NCBI GenBank assembly: GCA_046262295.1
Contig: JBHENC010000005.1
Span: forward strand, 248,001-312,000
From: JBHENC01 sp046262295
Lineage (GTDB): Bacteria; Acidobacteriota; Blastocatellia; Pyrinomonadales; Pyrinomonadaceae
Direction of reading: 5' to 3'
Length of the DNA: 64,000 bases
Shown one piece after another: positions 42,902 to 51,850 of the stretch. The position numbers and the translations under genes are program-made. Position 1 is the stretch's first letter. Each line of letters opens with the position of its first letter. Below the pieces are notes generated by a model. That model was not told the origin of the DNA. It did no database searches and was given only the letters and a program-made list of their open reading frames with translations.

Positions 42902-44068
42902 TTGCAAACTCAAGCAGAAGTAAAAGACGGCAGCGAGGCGGTAACGGCGTGGAGCGAGTTTGACCGCCGGATGATGAATCGCGCGCTTGAACTTGCGGCG
43001 CAAGGCATCGGGCAAGTCAGTCCAAGCCCGCTCGTTGGCTGCGTTATCGCGCGCGAAACGGACGGCGCGATGTTGGGCGAAGGTTTTTATTTATACGCAC
43101 GCTTGAAGCACGCCGAAATGCTCGCCCTTGAAGCGGCGGGCGCGAACGCACGTGGAGCAACCGCGTACGTTTCGCTCGAACCGCACGCGCATCAGGGACG
43201 CACGCCGCCCTGCACCGACGCGCTCATCAAAGCGGGCATCAGCCGCATCGTCGCGCCCGTCGAAGACCCCAACCCGCAAGTTTCCGGCGAAGGTTTCGCG
43301 CGTCTACGCGCCGCAGGCGTTCGCGTTGACGTAGGGCTTTGCGCACATGAAGCATCGAAGCTCAACGAGAAGTACATACACTTTATGCGCACCTCGCGCC
43401 CGTTCGTTCATCTCAAGCTCGCCTGTTCGCTTGACGGGCGCACGGCGACGCGCACCGGCGATTCGCGTTGGATTACGAACGCAGCATCCCGCCAACGTGT
43501 GCATCTGCTACGCCACGAATACGACGCCATACTCGTCGGCAGCAACACCGCCGTCACGGACAATCCACAGCTCACAGACCGCTCCGGCTTGTCACGCAGG
43601 CTTCCGCTTGCGCGAATCGTGCTCGACAGCCGGTTGCGACTCTCTCCGACATCGCAGCTCGCCCTGACAGCTCACGATGCGCCGGTTCTTGTATTCACTT
43701 CAAACGAAGCGAACGCTGAAACGGCGTCAGCTCTCGAAGCGCACGGCGTTGAAATCATACGCGGAGAAAAACAGGAAGACGGCGGGAGCGATCCGGCGGC
43801 AATGCTTTCTCATCTGGCAGGCCGTTCGATTCAAAGCGTGCTGGTGGAAGGCGGCGCAACCGTCGCCGGAGGATTTCTGGATGCGCAGCTTGTGGACAAG
43901 ATTAGTTTCTTCATCGCGCCGCTAGTCATCGGCGGACGCGACGCACCGCAGGCGGTGGCGGGCGAGGGTGCAAAGCTAATCAAAAACGCCGTCAGACTTC
44001 ATGACGTGCAGCTAACGCATCACGAAGACGACATAGAAATTACCGGCTATCCAATTAGAGAGTCGTGA
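42902..44068 (+). CDS. ribD: Bifunctional riboflavin biosynthesis protein RibD
   Basis: Two-domain enzyme of riboflavin synthesis: an N-terminal deaminase and a C-terminal NADPH-dependent reductase. The deaminase motif HAE (His70, Glu72 from the TTG start) is present, but the usual LEPCSHxGRTPPC reads LEPHAHQGRTPPC, so the first cysteine ligand is replaced by His95 while Cys104 is kept. The reductase half shows the SLDGRTATRTGDSRWITN motif and GGATVAGGFLDAQLVDK. The start is uncertain: TTG at 42902 (388 residues), or ATG at 42971 (365). The C-terminal codons lie inside the heptad-repeat element at 44058. Confidence 0.93.
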   Translation: MQTQAEVKDGSEAVTAWSEFDRRMMNRALELAAQGIGQVSPSPLVGCVIARETDGAMLGEGFYLYARLKHAEMLALEAAGANARGATAYVSLEPHAHQGRTPPCTDALIKAGISRIVAPVEDPNPQVSGEGFARLRAAGVRVDVGLCAHEASKLNEKYIHFMRTSRPFVHLKLACSLDGRTATRTGDSRWITNAASRQRVHLLRHEYDAILVGSNTAVTDNPQLTDRSGLSRRLPLARIVLDSRLRLSPTSQLALTAHDAPVLVFTSNEANAETASALEAHGVEIIRGEKQEDGGSDPAAMLSHLAGRSIQSVLVEGGATVAGGFLDAQLVDKISFFIAPLVIGGRDAPQAVAGEGAKLIKNAVRLHDVQLTHHEDDIEITGYPIRES

Positions 44069-44156
44069 GTCAGGAGCCAAGAGTCGAGAGTAGTCACCCT
44101 CTTTGACTCCTGACTCCAGACTCAAGACTCTTGACTCTTGACTCAAGACTTCTGAC
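44058..44156. repeat. Heptad tandem repeats (locus 2) between ribD and rsmA
   Basis: Related seven-base units (GTGAGTCAGGAGCC, GAGTCGAGAGTAG on the left; TTGACTCC, TGACTCC, AGACTCA, AGACTCT, TGACTCT, TGACTCA on the right) occur in inverted order. The ribD stop lies inside the left arm, so the repeat encodes its last residues. The right arm reaches within five bases of the rsmA GTG at 44161. This is the same type of element as at 5231-5327. Confidence 0.82.
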
Positions 44157-44160
44157 AAAC

Positions 44161-44970
44161 GTGCGCGCCAAAAAAAGTCTCGGACAGCATTTTCTCGTTG
44201 ACGAACGCGCGATTGAACAGATCGTCGCGGCGGTGGCGACGCGGGCGGGCGAAACAATCATTGAGATCGGCCCCGGGCGCGGGGCGTTGACGGCGCGGCT
44301 GCTTCAGCAGGATTGTCGCTTCATCGCCGTAGAGTTCGACCGCGAACTCGTGCCAAAGTTGCGCGAAGAATTCAAGACGCACGCAAACTTTACGCTAATC
44401 GAAGGCGATGCGCTGGAAACAGACTTTTGTGCGATGATCGAACCGGCCACGCAAGCGCGCGTCGTCGCCAATCTGCCTTACTATATTTCGACGGCGATTC
44501 TACAACGCCTCATCGAACAACGTCGCTGCTTCTCAGAATTCATTTTGATGCTGCAACGCGAAGTGGTAGAGCGCATCATTGCGCCGCCCGGCTCAAGCGA
44601 GCGCGGTTATCTAACAGTGTTCGTGGAAGCTTATTGTGAGACGGAAGCTCTCTTCGATGTTGCGCCGGAAGCGTTTGATCCCGCGCCGAAAATTTGGAGC
44701 ACCGTCGCGCGACTGCGCGTGCGGCCTCATGCGGCGATAGAATCAATTGACGAAATTTTGTTATGGGAGATTGTCAGTGCAGGATTTGCACAGCGACGCA
44801 AGACCATCTTCAACAATTTGCGCCACGCATCGTTAAGCCTGTTAGCACGCATTGATGAAAAGGGCGGCGCACATCGCGTGCTGGAGAGCGCCGGAATCGA
44901 GCCGCAACGCCGCGCCGAAACCCTCACAGTGGAAGAGTGGGCGAACATCGCCCGCACCGTCTCGCCGTAA
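44161..44970 (+). CDS. rsmA: 16S rRNA dimethyladenosine transferase RsmA/KsgA
   Basis: Dimethylates A1518 and A1519 of 16S rRNA, 269 residues from the GTG at 44161. That start gives MRAKKSLGQHFLVDERAIEQ, the family N-terminus; a TTG at 44131 in the repeat would add ten residues of no conservation. AdoMet motifs IEIGPGRGALTARLL (about 37-51) and EFDRELVPKLRE, the catalytic NLPYYIS and the C-terminal RRKTIFNNLRHA are intact. Because the element before it displaces normal upstream sequence, its ribosome binding site is unclear. Confidence 0.95.
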   Translation: MRAKKSLGQHFLVDERAIEQIVAAVATRAGETIIEIGPGRGALTARLLQQDCRFIAVEFDRELVPKLREEFKTHANFTLIEGDALETDFCAMIEPATQARVVANLPYYISTAILQRLIEQRRCFSEFILMLQREVVERIIAPPGSSERGYLTVFVEAYCETEALFDVAPEAFDPAPKIWSTVARLRVRPHAAIESIDEILLWEIVSAGFAQRRKTIFNNLRHASLSLLARIDEKGGAHRVLESAGIEPQRRAETLTVEEWANIARTVSP

Positions 44971-44972
44971 AC

Positions 44973-46364
44973 TTATCCCATAAAACCAAGGTTTGTCGTT
45001 GCGAATCTTCCGATGTATGGAAAAACGGCGGGCAGGTCTGCGCTGTTCAGCCCGTACCATGAAGCGAGCGTCGCGGCATATTGATCCACAGAAGAGGTCG
45101 GAATCCAGCGGCCTTCGCTGCCCGAATCGTCCGGCCCGGCGAGCGCCAGCGTCGGGTATGAGCCGTAGAAATCGCCGCCCCTTACCGCATCACCCATTAC
45201 CAAATGATGGCTGCCCCACGCATGATCCGAGCCGCCGCCCGCCGCAGGCTTGAAGGTGCGCCCGAAATCCGATTGCGTGAACGTCGTGACGTTTGAAGCA
45301 ACGCCGAGTTCGACAGTCGAATTATAGAAAGCCTTCATCGCCTGACTGAGCTGCGTGTAGAGAGTGACGTGCGTGGCGAGTTCGTTGTTGTGCGTATCGA
45401 AGCCGCCGAGCGAGCAGAAGAAAATCTGTCGCTTGAGTCCGAGCGAGTTGCGTGCGGCGATGATCTTCGCAATCTGTTTCAACTCGTTGCCGATTCCCGT
45501 ATTGGGAAATGTCGTTTGCAAAGTCGCGGCGCTGGCGAGCGCGGTGTTGAGAAGATCGCTATTGCCGACGGCCTGCGAAGTCAGATTGCTGGCACTGTCA
45601 ACAAGGGTCGCATCGCGGTCACTCGTGAGCAGTTGCTGCACGGCGTTGTAACGCGCGGCAACATTCGGATCAGTGCCCTTTTGTGTGTATCCCTGTAGGC
45701 CGAAACTCTGGTTGGGCGTGAGCGCAATTGGAAAGGTTTGCACGCCGTTTGTGAAGAGACTCGCTCCGGCGACGGAGACGATCATGGGGAAAGTCGCCGC
45801 GCCGTTCAGCGTGCGTGTGCGGTCGGCGGTGCGTCCCGCCCAACCCGTCGCGCTCGGCGTCTCCGAGATGGATGTTTGCCACTGCGCCTGTTGATCCGAA
45901 TGCGAGAAAAGATTGCGCGGGCGCGTTGACGCTGTCTGAAATTGCGCTCTGGTGAGCGGCTGAATCAAAGTCCCGACGTTGGTCATCACGGCAAGTTTCC
46001 TTTGCAGGAAGAGGTCTTGCATTTCCGGCAGATTCGGGTGCATTCCGTATTTGATGCCCTGTCTGCTCGGCGGCGCGATTTGCAGCAAGTCCGATTGCGC
46101 AATCGCTATCGAGCCGCTTGTGCCCGCCACGCCGCGCACTCTCGCGTAGTCCTGATAACCGTCGTAAGGCACGATCATGTTGTTGCCGTCGTTGCCGCCG
46201 AAGAGAAAGATGCAGACGAGCGCACGGTAGTCCGTTGCGGCGGAAGTCTGCGACTGCGCGAGGGCGTTGACCAGACCGAAGCGTTGGAGTCCTGAAGTGA
46301 ACGCCGCCGCACCGAGCGCGCCGCACATCGTGCGCTGCAAAAAAGCTCTGCGTGAATTTGTCAT
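44973..46364 (-). CDS. DUF1501 domain-containing secreted protein
   Basis: 463-residue exported protein of the DUF1501 (sulfatase-like) family. The N-terminus NSRRAFLQRTMCGALGAAAF is a twin-arginine signal, so a folded protein is exported. The family motifs FLFGGNDGNNMIVPYDG, ALTPNQSFGLQG, GGFDTHNNELATH and FTQSDFGRTFKPAAGGGSDHAWGSH are present. Members are thought to act on sulfated or polysaccharide substrates in the periplasm or outside, but this is not demonstrated. It lies nine bases after the DUF1800 gene on the same strand, the usual pairing. Confidence 0.92.
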   Translation of the reverse strand: MTNSRRAFLQRTMCGALGAAAFTSGLQRFGLVNALAQSQTSAATDYRALVCIFLFGGNDGNNMIVPYDGYQDYARVRGVAGTSGSIAIAQSDLLQIAPPSRQGIKYGMHPNLPEMQDLFLQRKLAVMTNVGTLIQPLTRAQFQTASTRPRNLFSHSDQQAQWQTSISETPSATGWAGRTADRTRTLNGAATFPMIVSVAGASLFTNGVQTFPIALTPNQSFGLQGYTQKGTDPNVAARYNAVQQLLTSDRDATLVDSASNLTSQAVGNSDLLNTALASAATLQTTFPNTGIGNELKQIAKIIAARNSLGLKRQIFFCSLGGFDTHNNELATHVTLYTQLSQAMKAFYNSTVELGVASNVTTFTQSDFGRTFKPAAGGGSDHAWGSHHLVMGDAVRGGDFYGSYPTLALAGPDDSGSEGRWIPTSSVDQYAATLASWYGLNSADLPAVFPYIGRFATTNLGFMG

Positions 46365-46373
46365 AAAATTTCT

Positions 46374-48509
46374 TTACCTCTGTACCTGATACTGCGATGA
46401 CGTGCTGACGAGATACACGGCGGTCTGCGCGCGCAAAAGCGTCTGCGTCGCCGGAATACTCGAGACGGCCTGCATCACGACGCCACGTGTCACTGAAGAC
46501 ATAGTGCGATGCAATAGCAAAGCATCGAGCGCATCAACGAGCTTTGGCGGATCGGAAGCGAGCGGCTGTAACGTCGAATAATCGAAACCGCCCGTCGTCT
46601 TGAACGCAAAAGTGTTGACGAAGTTAACGCGCGCGAGCGCCGTCGCCGTCGTCTGTAAACCGAACTCCGGCCCGAGCACGCCGGTGTTCGGCACAACATA
46701 GTCCGGCGGATAAAAGTTAAAGACAGAGGGCGAATAGAAAATGTTCTGCCCCATGCTGCTGCTGTAAGTGTAAAGCGCACCGGCAGCGTCGGCGGGCGCG
46801 TTAAAGGCACGCCAGAGGTTGGCGACGAACAAAGCAGGTTCGCGCAAGTGGCCGTAGCGCGGATCGGTTCGCGCGTCGCCGCGTGCTTCCGCATCGAGCA
46901 GAATCGCTGTCACGACCGCTTTCAAATCGCCGCGCACGCCCGCGCCGTTATTGTTAAAGGCAGCACTGACGCGCCCGACGTAAGCTGGACTCGGATTGCT
47001 TGTGACGAGATGCTGAATCAATTGCTTGCAGATAAACGGCGCGACGTTCGGATGAGTGGCAATGCTATTGAGCGCATCGTTCAAATCCTTTTCGGCGGAT
47101 TGTCCGGCGGGCAGCACAAGACCGTCCAGCAATTCCTTCGTTCCCGTGTCATGATTGCTGGGGAACACAACCATCTGCCCGATATAATATTGCGGGTTAT
47201 GCCTTAGCAATGTCGCACCGGGCTTCGTCGGATATGTCCAACCGGTGAAGACGTGCGCGAAGCCTTCAACCGTGTCGTCCTGATCGTAGGTTTCGACCGG
47301 GTTGCCGCTTGCGTCCAGAACGGGCGTGCCGTCCTGATTGAGTTTGACGAGGCCGATGGAGAAAAGCTGCAAAACTTCCCGCGCGTAGTTTTCGTTTGGC
47401 GTGACGCCCGTCGTCGGGTTCGGCTTGTCGTTGTTTACCATGTCAAGGTAACGCCCCATCACAGGACTGAGCGTGACGTCTTGCAGCAGTTGGCGATAGT
47501 TGCCGAAAGCTTCGTTCAGAAACATCTGCTGGTACAGCCCCATCGAACTCGGCTGCTGTATATCCAAACCCGATGTAACGAAAATTTGCGAGAGCGCGAA
47601 GGCGACGCGCTGCCGCAGTTGATCCTGTCCTGAGACGGCGTTCTGGAAGAAACGCACCTGCAACGGATACATCGAATAATTATCGCGCAAACAAGTGCTG
47701 CGAATGCTTGTGTTGGTTGGATCGGCCGGACAGCCCACGTTGCTGTCCGTCGGATACGGAGCGAGCGCCGGATAAGTCGAGACGGGCGCGGCGAATTGTT
47801 CATCCAGAAAAGCTTTGAAGCCGACGCTCTGCACGTGCGCAATCAACGCGGGCGTCGGCCCGAAGGCGGCTTGCTCAAGGAAGCGCACGGTGTCGGCATA
47901 AGAAGCAGGGCCGGTGTAAGAATTCGATGGCGGCGTAGTTGTCGTCGGCGGCGTAGGCGGAGCAGGCGTCGGGCCAGCGCCGTTATCATCGGCGGGGCCG
48001 CCGCCGACGTGACCGATGCCGACGCGCACGCGATTGCTCGCCGCGCCCCTGTACGTCACGCGAACAAGCACGTCGCCCACATCGCCCAGATCGTCGCTTA
48101 AGCGCAGGATGATCGCGCTCATCCACGTTTGTCCCGGCACGCTTCCGACGTATTCAACCTTCAGGGCATACTTGCGATGCGCGGCATCTTCCGCTTCGGC
48201 TGAAGCAACTGACAGGTCATCGCCCGTTTGCGCTCCCAGATTCATCGCAAACAGCATCACGCGCGTGCGCTGGTCTTCGCTCCACTTAACGGGCGACGTG
48301 AGCGCGAACGGCTCGCGCTTGAAGACCACCGAATCGAGCGCAATCGCGCGCGTCGAAGTCGCATCACTGAACAGCACGGGGCCGTTCGGTGCGGGGCTGG
48401 TCTGCGCCGCGACTTGGCCGCTCATGCCCGGCAATGCCGCGCAGAAACAGAGCAGGAAGAAGCGCGCGGTAGAGCGCACAAAGGTGCGAATCAGGGGATA
48501 TTTAGTCAT
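46374..48509 (-). CDS. DUF1800 domain-containing secreted protein
   Basis: 711-residue exported protein. A signal peptide (about 16-38) is followed by a region of about 150 residues of beta pattern, a Thr/Pro-rich linker (PTPAPPTPPTTTTPPSN) and the DUF1800 helical domain with FLEQAAFGPTPALIAHVQ, LRQRVAFALSQIFVTS, NENYAREVLQLFSIGLV, VEGFAHVFTGW and LREPALFVANLWRAF. DUF1800/DUF1501 neighbours occur widely in Acidobacteriota and Planctomycetota; their substrate is unknown. The two genes are co-directional with DUF1800 first. Confidence 0.92.
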   Translation of the reverse strand: MTKYPLIRTFVRSTARFFLLCFCAALPGMSGQVAAQTSPAPNGPVLFSDATSTRAIALDSVVFKREPFALTSPVKWSEDQRTRVMLFAMNLGAQTGDDLSVASAEAEDAAHRKYALKVEYVGSVPGQTWMSAIILRLSDDLGDVGDVLVRVTYRGAASNRVRVGIGHVGGGPADDNGAGPTPAPPTPPTTTTPPSNSYTGPASYADTVRFLEQAAFGPTPALIAHVQSVGFKAFLDEQFAAPVSTYPALAPYPTDSNVGCPADPTNTSIRSTCLRDNYSMYPLQVRFFQNAVSGQDQLRQRVAFALSQIFVTSGLDIQQPSSMGLYQQMFLNEAFGNYRQLLQDVTLSPVMGRYLDMVNNDKPNPTTGVTPNENYAREVLQLFSIGLVKLNQDGTPVLDASGNPVETYDQDDTVEGFAHVFTGWTYPTKPGATLLRHNPQYYIGQMVVFPSNHDTGTKELLDGLVLPAGQSAEKDLNDALNSIATHPNVAPFICKQLIQHLVTSNPSPAYVGRVSAAFNNNGAGVRGDLKAVVTAILLDAEARGDARTDPRYGHLREPALFVANLWRAFNAPADAAGALYTYSSSMGQNIFYSPSVFNFYPPDYVVPNTGVLGPEFGLQTTATALARVNFVNTFAFKTTGGFDYSTLQPLASDPPKLVDALDALLLHRTMSSVTRGVVMQAVSSIPATQTLLRAQTAVYLVSTSSQYQVQR

Positions 48510-48717
48510 AGATCACCGCGTAAAATCGCCTTGAGGAGGTAAATTTAACTTTAAGAGGAAATACTGAGGTAAGAAAATCGCGCCGGGTTAATTAGCCAAG
48601 CAGCGTCAATATAGCATAAAGGTTGGTTCTGGAAAATATATTTCCCGGATCATCAAAGGTGGAATGATTCAAGTTTCCATCATTGCAGAAAGCGGTGACA
48701 GACTTTGCGGCAAACAA

Positions 48718-48747
48718 AAGCAGCAGGCCGTGTGTGACCTGCTGCTT
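48718..48747 (-). terminator. Terminator of tRNA-Pro(CGG)
   Basis: On the minus strand a 10-pair stem AAGCAGCAGG/CCTGCTGCTT with a 10-base loop is followed by TTGTTTG, 11 bases after the tRNA 3' end. Confidence 0.85.
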
Positions 48748-48758
48748 AATCAATTAAA

Positions 48759-48835
<77 letters not shown>

Positions 48836-48929
48836 TTAAAATTACTCTGCGTGGATTCTATGCGACCCCTTGGTGTAAGTCAAACCGGCCTTTGCGTTTG
48901 CCATCAATTAACGATCCACGCACAAGCTT

Positions 48930-49577
48930 TTACGCGGCGGCGCGATCTTCTTCGGCACGTGAGTTTTTGATGTGTCGCCAGACCCACCAAACGATTGCCA
49001 GCAAACCTATGATGCCGATGAGAAAATCGAAGCGGTGAAACCACGCCTTGAGCGTTTCGTTTTTGTCCCACTGTTCGCCGAGTTTCTGCCCGACGTAGGC
49101 AAGGCCGAGACACCAGGGCAGCGATCCGGCGAAAGTATAAATGATGAAGCGCGATAGATTCATGCGCGCGACGCCTGCCGGAAACGCGATGAAGGTGCGT
49201 ATCACGGGCAGCAAGCGGCTCGCAAAGACGATCACTTCACCGTAGCGCGCAAACCAGCGGTCGGCCAGATCGAGATCGTGTTTAGAAACCAGCATGTAGC
49301 GCCCGTAGCGTTCGATCAAGCGCCGCCCGCCGTACATTCCGACCCAGTAGGCGACGAGCGAACCGAGCACGCAGCCGACTGCGCCCGCAATCCCGACGAG
49401 CCACAAATTAAAACGCCCCGTATAAACCAGATAGCCGGAGAAAGGCATAATCACTTCCGAAGGCAAAGGAATACACGCGGACTCAATCGCCATCAACAGC
49501 ACAATGCCCGAATACCCGAGCGCGCTAATCACCGCGACGATGAATCCCGACAACACTTCAATTATTTTGCCGATCAC
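48930..49577 (-). CDS. DedA family membrane protein
   Basis: 215-residue inner-membrane protein of the DedA/VTT family, with about four or five helices. The characteristic ESACIPLPSEVIMPFSGYLVYTG (about 33-55), GSLVAYWVGMYGGRRLIERYGRYMLVSKHDLDLADRWFARYGEVIVFASRLLPVIRTFIAFPAGVARM and a Gly-x-Phe-Ala-Gly helix are present. Members scramble or transport polyprenyl phosphates and phospholipids and need the membrane potential. It is the last of the surE-pcm-dedA run on the minus strand. Confidence 0.94.
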   Translation of the reverse strand: MIGKIIEVLSGFIVAVISALGYSGIVLLMAIESACIPLPSEVIMPFSGYLVYTGRFNLWLVGIAGAVGCVLGSLVAYWVGMYGGRRLIERYGRYMLVSKHDLDLADRWFARYGEVIVFASRLLPVIRTFIAFPAGVARMNLSRFIIYTFAGSLPWCLGLAYVGQKLGEQWDKNETLKAWFHRFDFLIGIIGLLAIVWWVWRHIKNSRAEEDRAAA

Positions 49578-49636
49578 TTAATACTCCGATGCTTCTATTG
49601 CTTCGATAATTTTCGTAGAGCCTTGAAGGATTGTTT

Positions 49637-50320
49637 TTAAGCACGCCAACCGTAGTGGCCGATGAGGGGCACAAAAGCGCACGGGCCATGATCTTCGCGC
49701 TCGTAGCCCTTTTCAGTTCTCGTGACGCGCACCAACTGCTGCGACTCGCGCGTTGCGCCCACCGGAATCGCCAGCCGTCCGCCGACAGCGAGTTGCGCGA
49801 GCAAAGGTTCGGGCACTTCGGGGCCACCGGCAGCGACGAGAATTGCGTCATAAGGCGCGTGCGCATTCCAGCCGAGCGTGCCGTCGAAACATTTAACGGT
49901 CGCGTTGTAAATTCCCAAGCGTCGAATACGCGCCTGCGCTTCGCGCGCAAGTTCCGCAATGCGTTCGATAGAATAAACCTGCGCGGCGAGGCGCGCCAGC
50001 ACCGCCGTCTGATAGCCCGAACCGGCTCCTATCTCAAGCACGCGGCTGCGATTATTTAGTTCGAGCAACTCGGACATACGCGCGACGATAAACGGCTGCG
50101 AGATGGTCTGGCCTTCGGCTATCGGCAGCGCATGGTCGCCGTAAGCGCGCGACTGCAAAGCATCCGGCACGAAAGAGTGGCGCGGGACGTTGCGCATCGC
50201 TTCGAGCACACGTTCGTCTTGAATGCGATAGTGGTCGCGCAGGCGTTCAATCATCCGCTCGCGTGGGATTCGATAGTCGGAGGAGATTGATTCGGGTCGG
50301 GGCGTTGATGCGAAGTTCAA
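49637..50320 (-). CDS. pcm: Protein-L-isoaspartate O-methyltransferase
   Basis: Repairs isoaspartyl residues in aged proteins by AdoMet-dependent methylation, 227 residues. The AdoMet motif RVLEIGAGSGYQTAVLARLA, the substrate/active segment ISQPFIVARMSELLEL and DAILVAAGGPEVPEPLLAQLAVGGRLAIPVG are intact. The gene sits 114 bases after surE in the same direction; the surE-pcm neighbourhood is conserved in many Proteobacteria and others and links protein repair to stationary-phase survival. Confidence 0.95.
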   Translation of the reverse strand: MNFASTPRPESISSDYRIPRERMIERLRDHYRIQDERVLEAMRNVPRHSFVPDALQSRAYGDHALPIAEGQTISQPFIVARMSELLELNNRSRVLEIGAGSGYQTAVLARLAAQVYSIERIAELAREAQARIRRLGIYNATVKCFDGTLGWNAHAPYDAILVAAGGPEVPEPLLAQLAVGGRLAIPVGATRESQQLVRVTRTEKGYEREDHGPCAFVPLIGHYGWRA

Positions 50321-50434
50321 AACAGTTTGGTACTCGGGCTGTTTGGCGCAGCGATGTTGCGCAAAAAGATCAAACGCTTTTGGTAATACTCCGGCAAGCT
50401 GGCCTTGCCGAAATCGTCTGCGCGGCTGTCCGGC

Positions 50435-51208
50435 TTACTTGTCCTGCAAGGCTTCGCGCGCCATGATGTAGTTCCAGTTATCAATCGCAGCGAGCGCGCG
50501 GTGATCCGTCATGTCGCTTTTGAGTGGCGTGACGGAGACAAGGCCTTGATCTACGGCTTGATAATCCGTGCCGTCGGCGCTGTCACGACTAAAATGCTCT
50601 TCACCGATCCAGAAATAAGCTTTGCCACGCGGGTCTCTGTGTTCCGTAATAACCGGGCGCGCGTTTTTGATTCCCTGCCGCGTCACGCGCGTGCCTTTGA
50701 TTTCGCCCGGCGGAATATTGATATTGAGCAGAGTGCCTTCCGGCAAGCCTTCCTGTAAAACTTTACGCACGGCGACGACGGCGAATCTGGCCGCTTCCGT
50801 AAAATCGAAATGCTCGCGCGCGACAAGACTAAACGCTAACCCCGTCACGCCCAAGATAGTCGCTTCGAGCGCGCCCGCGACCGTGCCGGAATACGTCGCA
50901 TCATCGCCCAGATTGCCGCCGTGATTAATGCCCGACACGCAGATGTCAGGGCGCACATTTTCGGCGGGCAGGATTTTATTGAGTGCTAACGTCACGCAAT
51001 CGGTTGGCGTGCCGTCCACGCTCCAGTGATACTCGTCTATGCGGCGAATCCGCAGCGGTCGCGCCAGCGTCAGACTATGCGACGCACCGCTCATCTCCGA
51101 AGCGGGCGCAACCGTGTAAACTTCGCCGATTTCGCGCAGCGATTCTTCCAACTTGATAAGCCCGTCGGAATGAATGCCGTCATCATTAGTGAGCAGAATA
51201 CGGGTCAT
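50435..51208 (-). CDS. surE: 5'/3'-nucleotidase SurE
   Basis: Metal-dependent nucleotidase/exopolyphosphatase, 257 residues, the family length. The start MTRILLTNDDGIHSDGL with the metal-binding DD and NDDG, the SGAS motif in ASEMSGASHSLTL, GTPTDCVTLAL and SGINHGGNLGDDATYSGTVAGALEA are all present. It dephosphorylates nucleoside 5'- and 3'-monophosphates and short polyphosphate. It is followed by pcm and dedA. Confidence 0.96.
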   Translation of the reverse strand: MTRILLTNDDGIHSDGLIKLEESLREIGEVYTVAPASEMSGASHSLTLARPLRIRRIDEYHWSVDGTPTDCVTLALNKILPAENVRPDICVSGINHGGNLGDDATYSGTVAGALEATILGVTGLAFSLVAREHFDFTEAARFAVVAVRKVLQEGLPEGTLLNINIPPGEIKGTRVTRQGIKNARPVITEHRDPRGKAYFWIGEEHFSRDSADGTDYQAVDQGLVSVTPLKSDMTDHRALAAIDNWNYIMAREALQDK

Positions 51209-51405
51209 AATTCAGCCGCGAAGATTGCTTTACAGACCGCCACCGACTCTTTGCTTTGTCAATAAAACGGCACGCCGTTACAGCGAACGCACAGAGCTGA
51301 CAAGCCGCTGCATCGAAGCGTTGATCGCGCGATGTTTTTTTTTGCGGAACTATCGCAGATAGGATCGCGGGAAGTCTTTGCTGCGATGTGGAAATATTTG
51401 AAGAA

Positions 51406-51609
51406 TTAATCGCGCGGCGGACGCGGGCGTCCCTTCTTCTTGTTGCGCTTGCGCGCCAGCGCCGACTTCAGCTTCGCCTTCTGGCCGGGAGGCATAAAGA
51501 AAGCGTGCCGCTTCGCGTCTTTAATAATCTCTTCGGTCATCACGCGACGTTTGAAACGCCTTAACGCGCTCTCGATTGATTCGCCCTGATTCACAGTAAC
51601 AATTGCCAT
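51406..51609 (-). CDS. rpsU: Ribosomal protein bS21
   Basis: Small-subunit protein of 67 residues with the bS21 pattern: MAIVTVNQGESIESALRRFKRRVMTEEI and a basic C-terminal helix ending KRNKKKGRPRPPRD. The second ATG (51609) is used; the first lies one codon upstream and the GGAG is only three bases from it. It is a single gene with its own predicted promoter at 51685-51714. The Arg/Pro-rich tail is longer than in E. coli. Confidence 0.95.
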   Translation of the reverse strand: MAIVTVNQGESIESALRRFKRRVMTEEIIKDAKRHAFFMPPGQKAKLKSALARKRNKKKGRPRPPRD

Positions 51610-51684
51610 CATCTACTCCGTTATAAACTCAATCTATGTTTAGAAATTAAAAACCGAATTTTCGTGCCTTGCTTCAAACCTTAT

Positions 51685-51714
51685 ATTTAACACGCTTCAT
51701 GCCGTAATCGTCAA
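51685..51714 (-). promoter_or_regulatory. Candidate promoter of rpsU
   Basis: On the minus strand TTGACG (51709-51714) and TTAAAT (51685-51690) are 18 bases apart. It would start transcription near 51678, about 70 bases before the bS21 start. Confidence 0.55.
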
Positions 51715-51785
51715 GCGCGCTTATCAAGCGAAGACGGATTGGCGCATCTTTGTTCGGCTTTTTATAAGGTGACTTTAGCAATCAT

Positions 51786-51820
51786 AAACCCCGCAAACGT
51801 TGTGGAGCGTCTGCGGGGTT
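51786..51820 (-). terminator. Terminator of the radical SAM gene
   Basis: On the minus strand a 13-base arm AACCCCGCAGACG pairs with CGTTTGCGGGGTT (one wobble) around an 8-base loop, followed by TATG with a short T tract. It lies about 31 bases after the stop at 51851. Confidence 0.75.
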
Positions 51821-51850
51821 CAGTGCCCGAAGGATAATGCTGTGCGCTAT

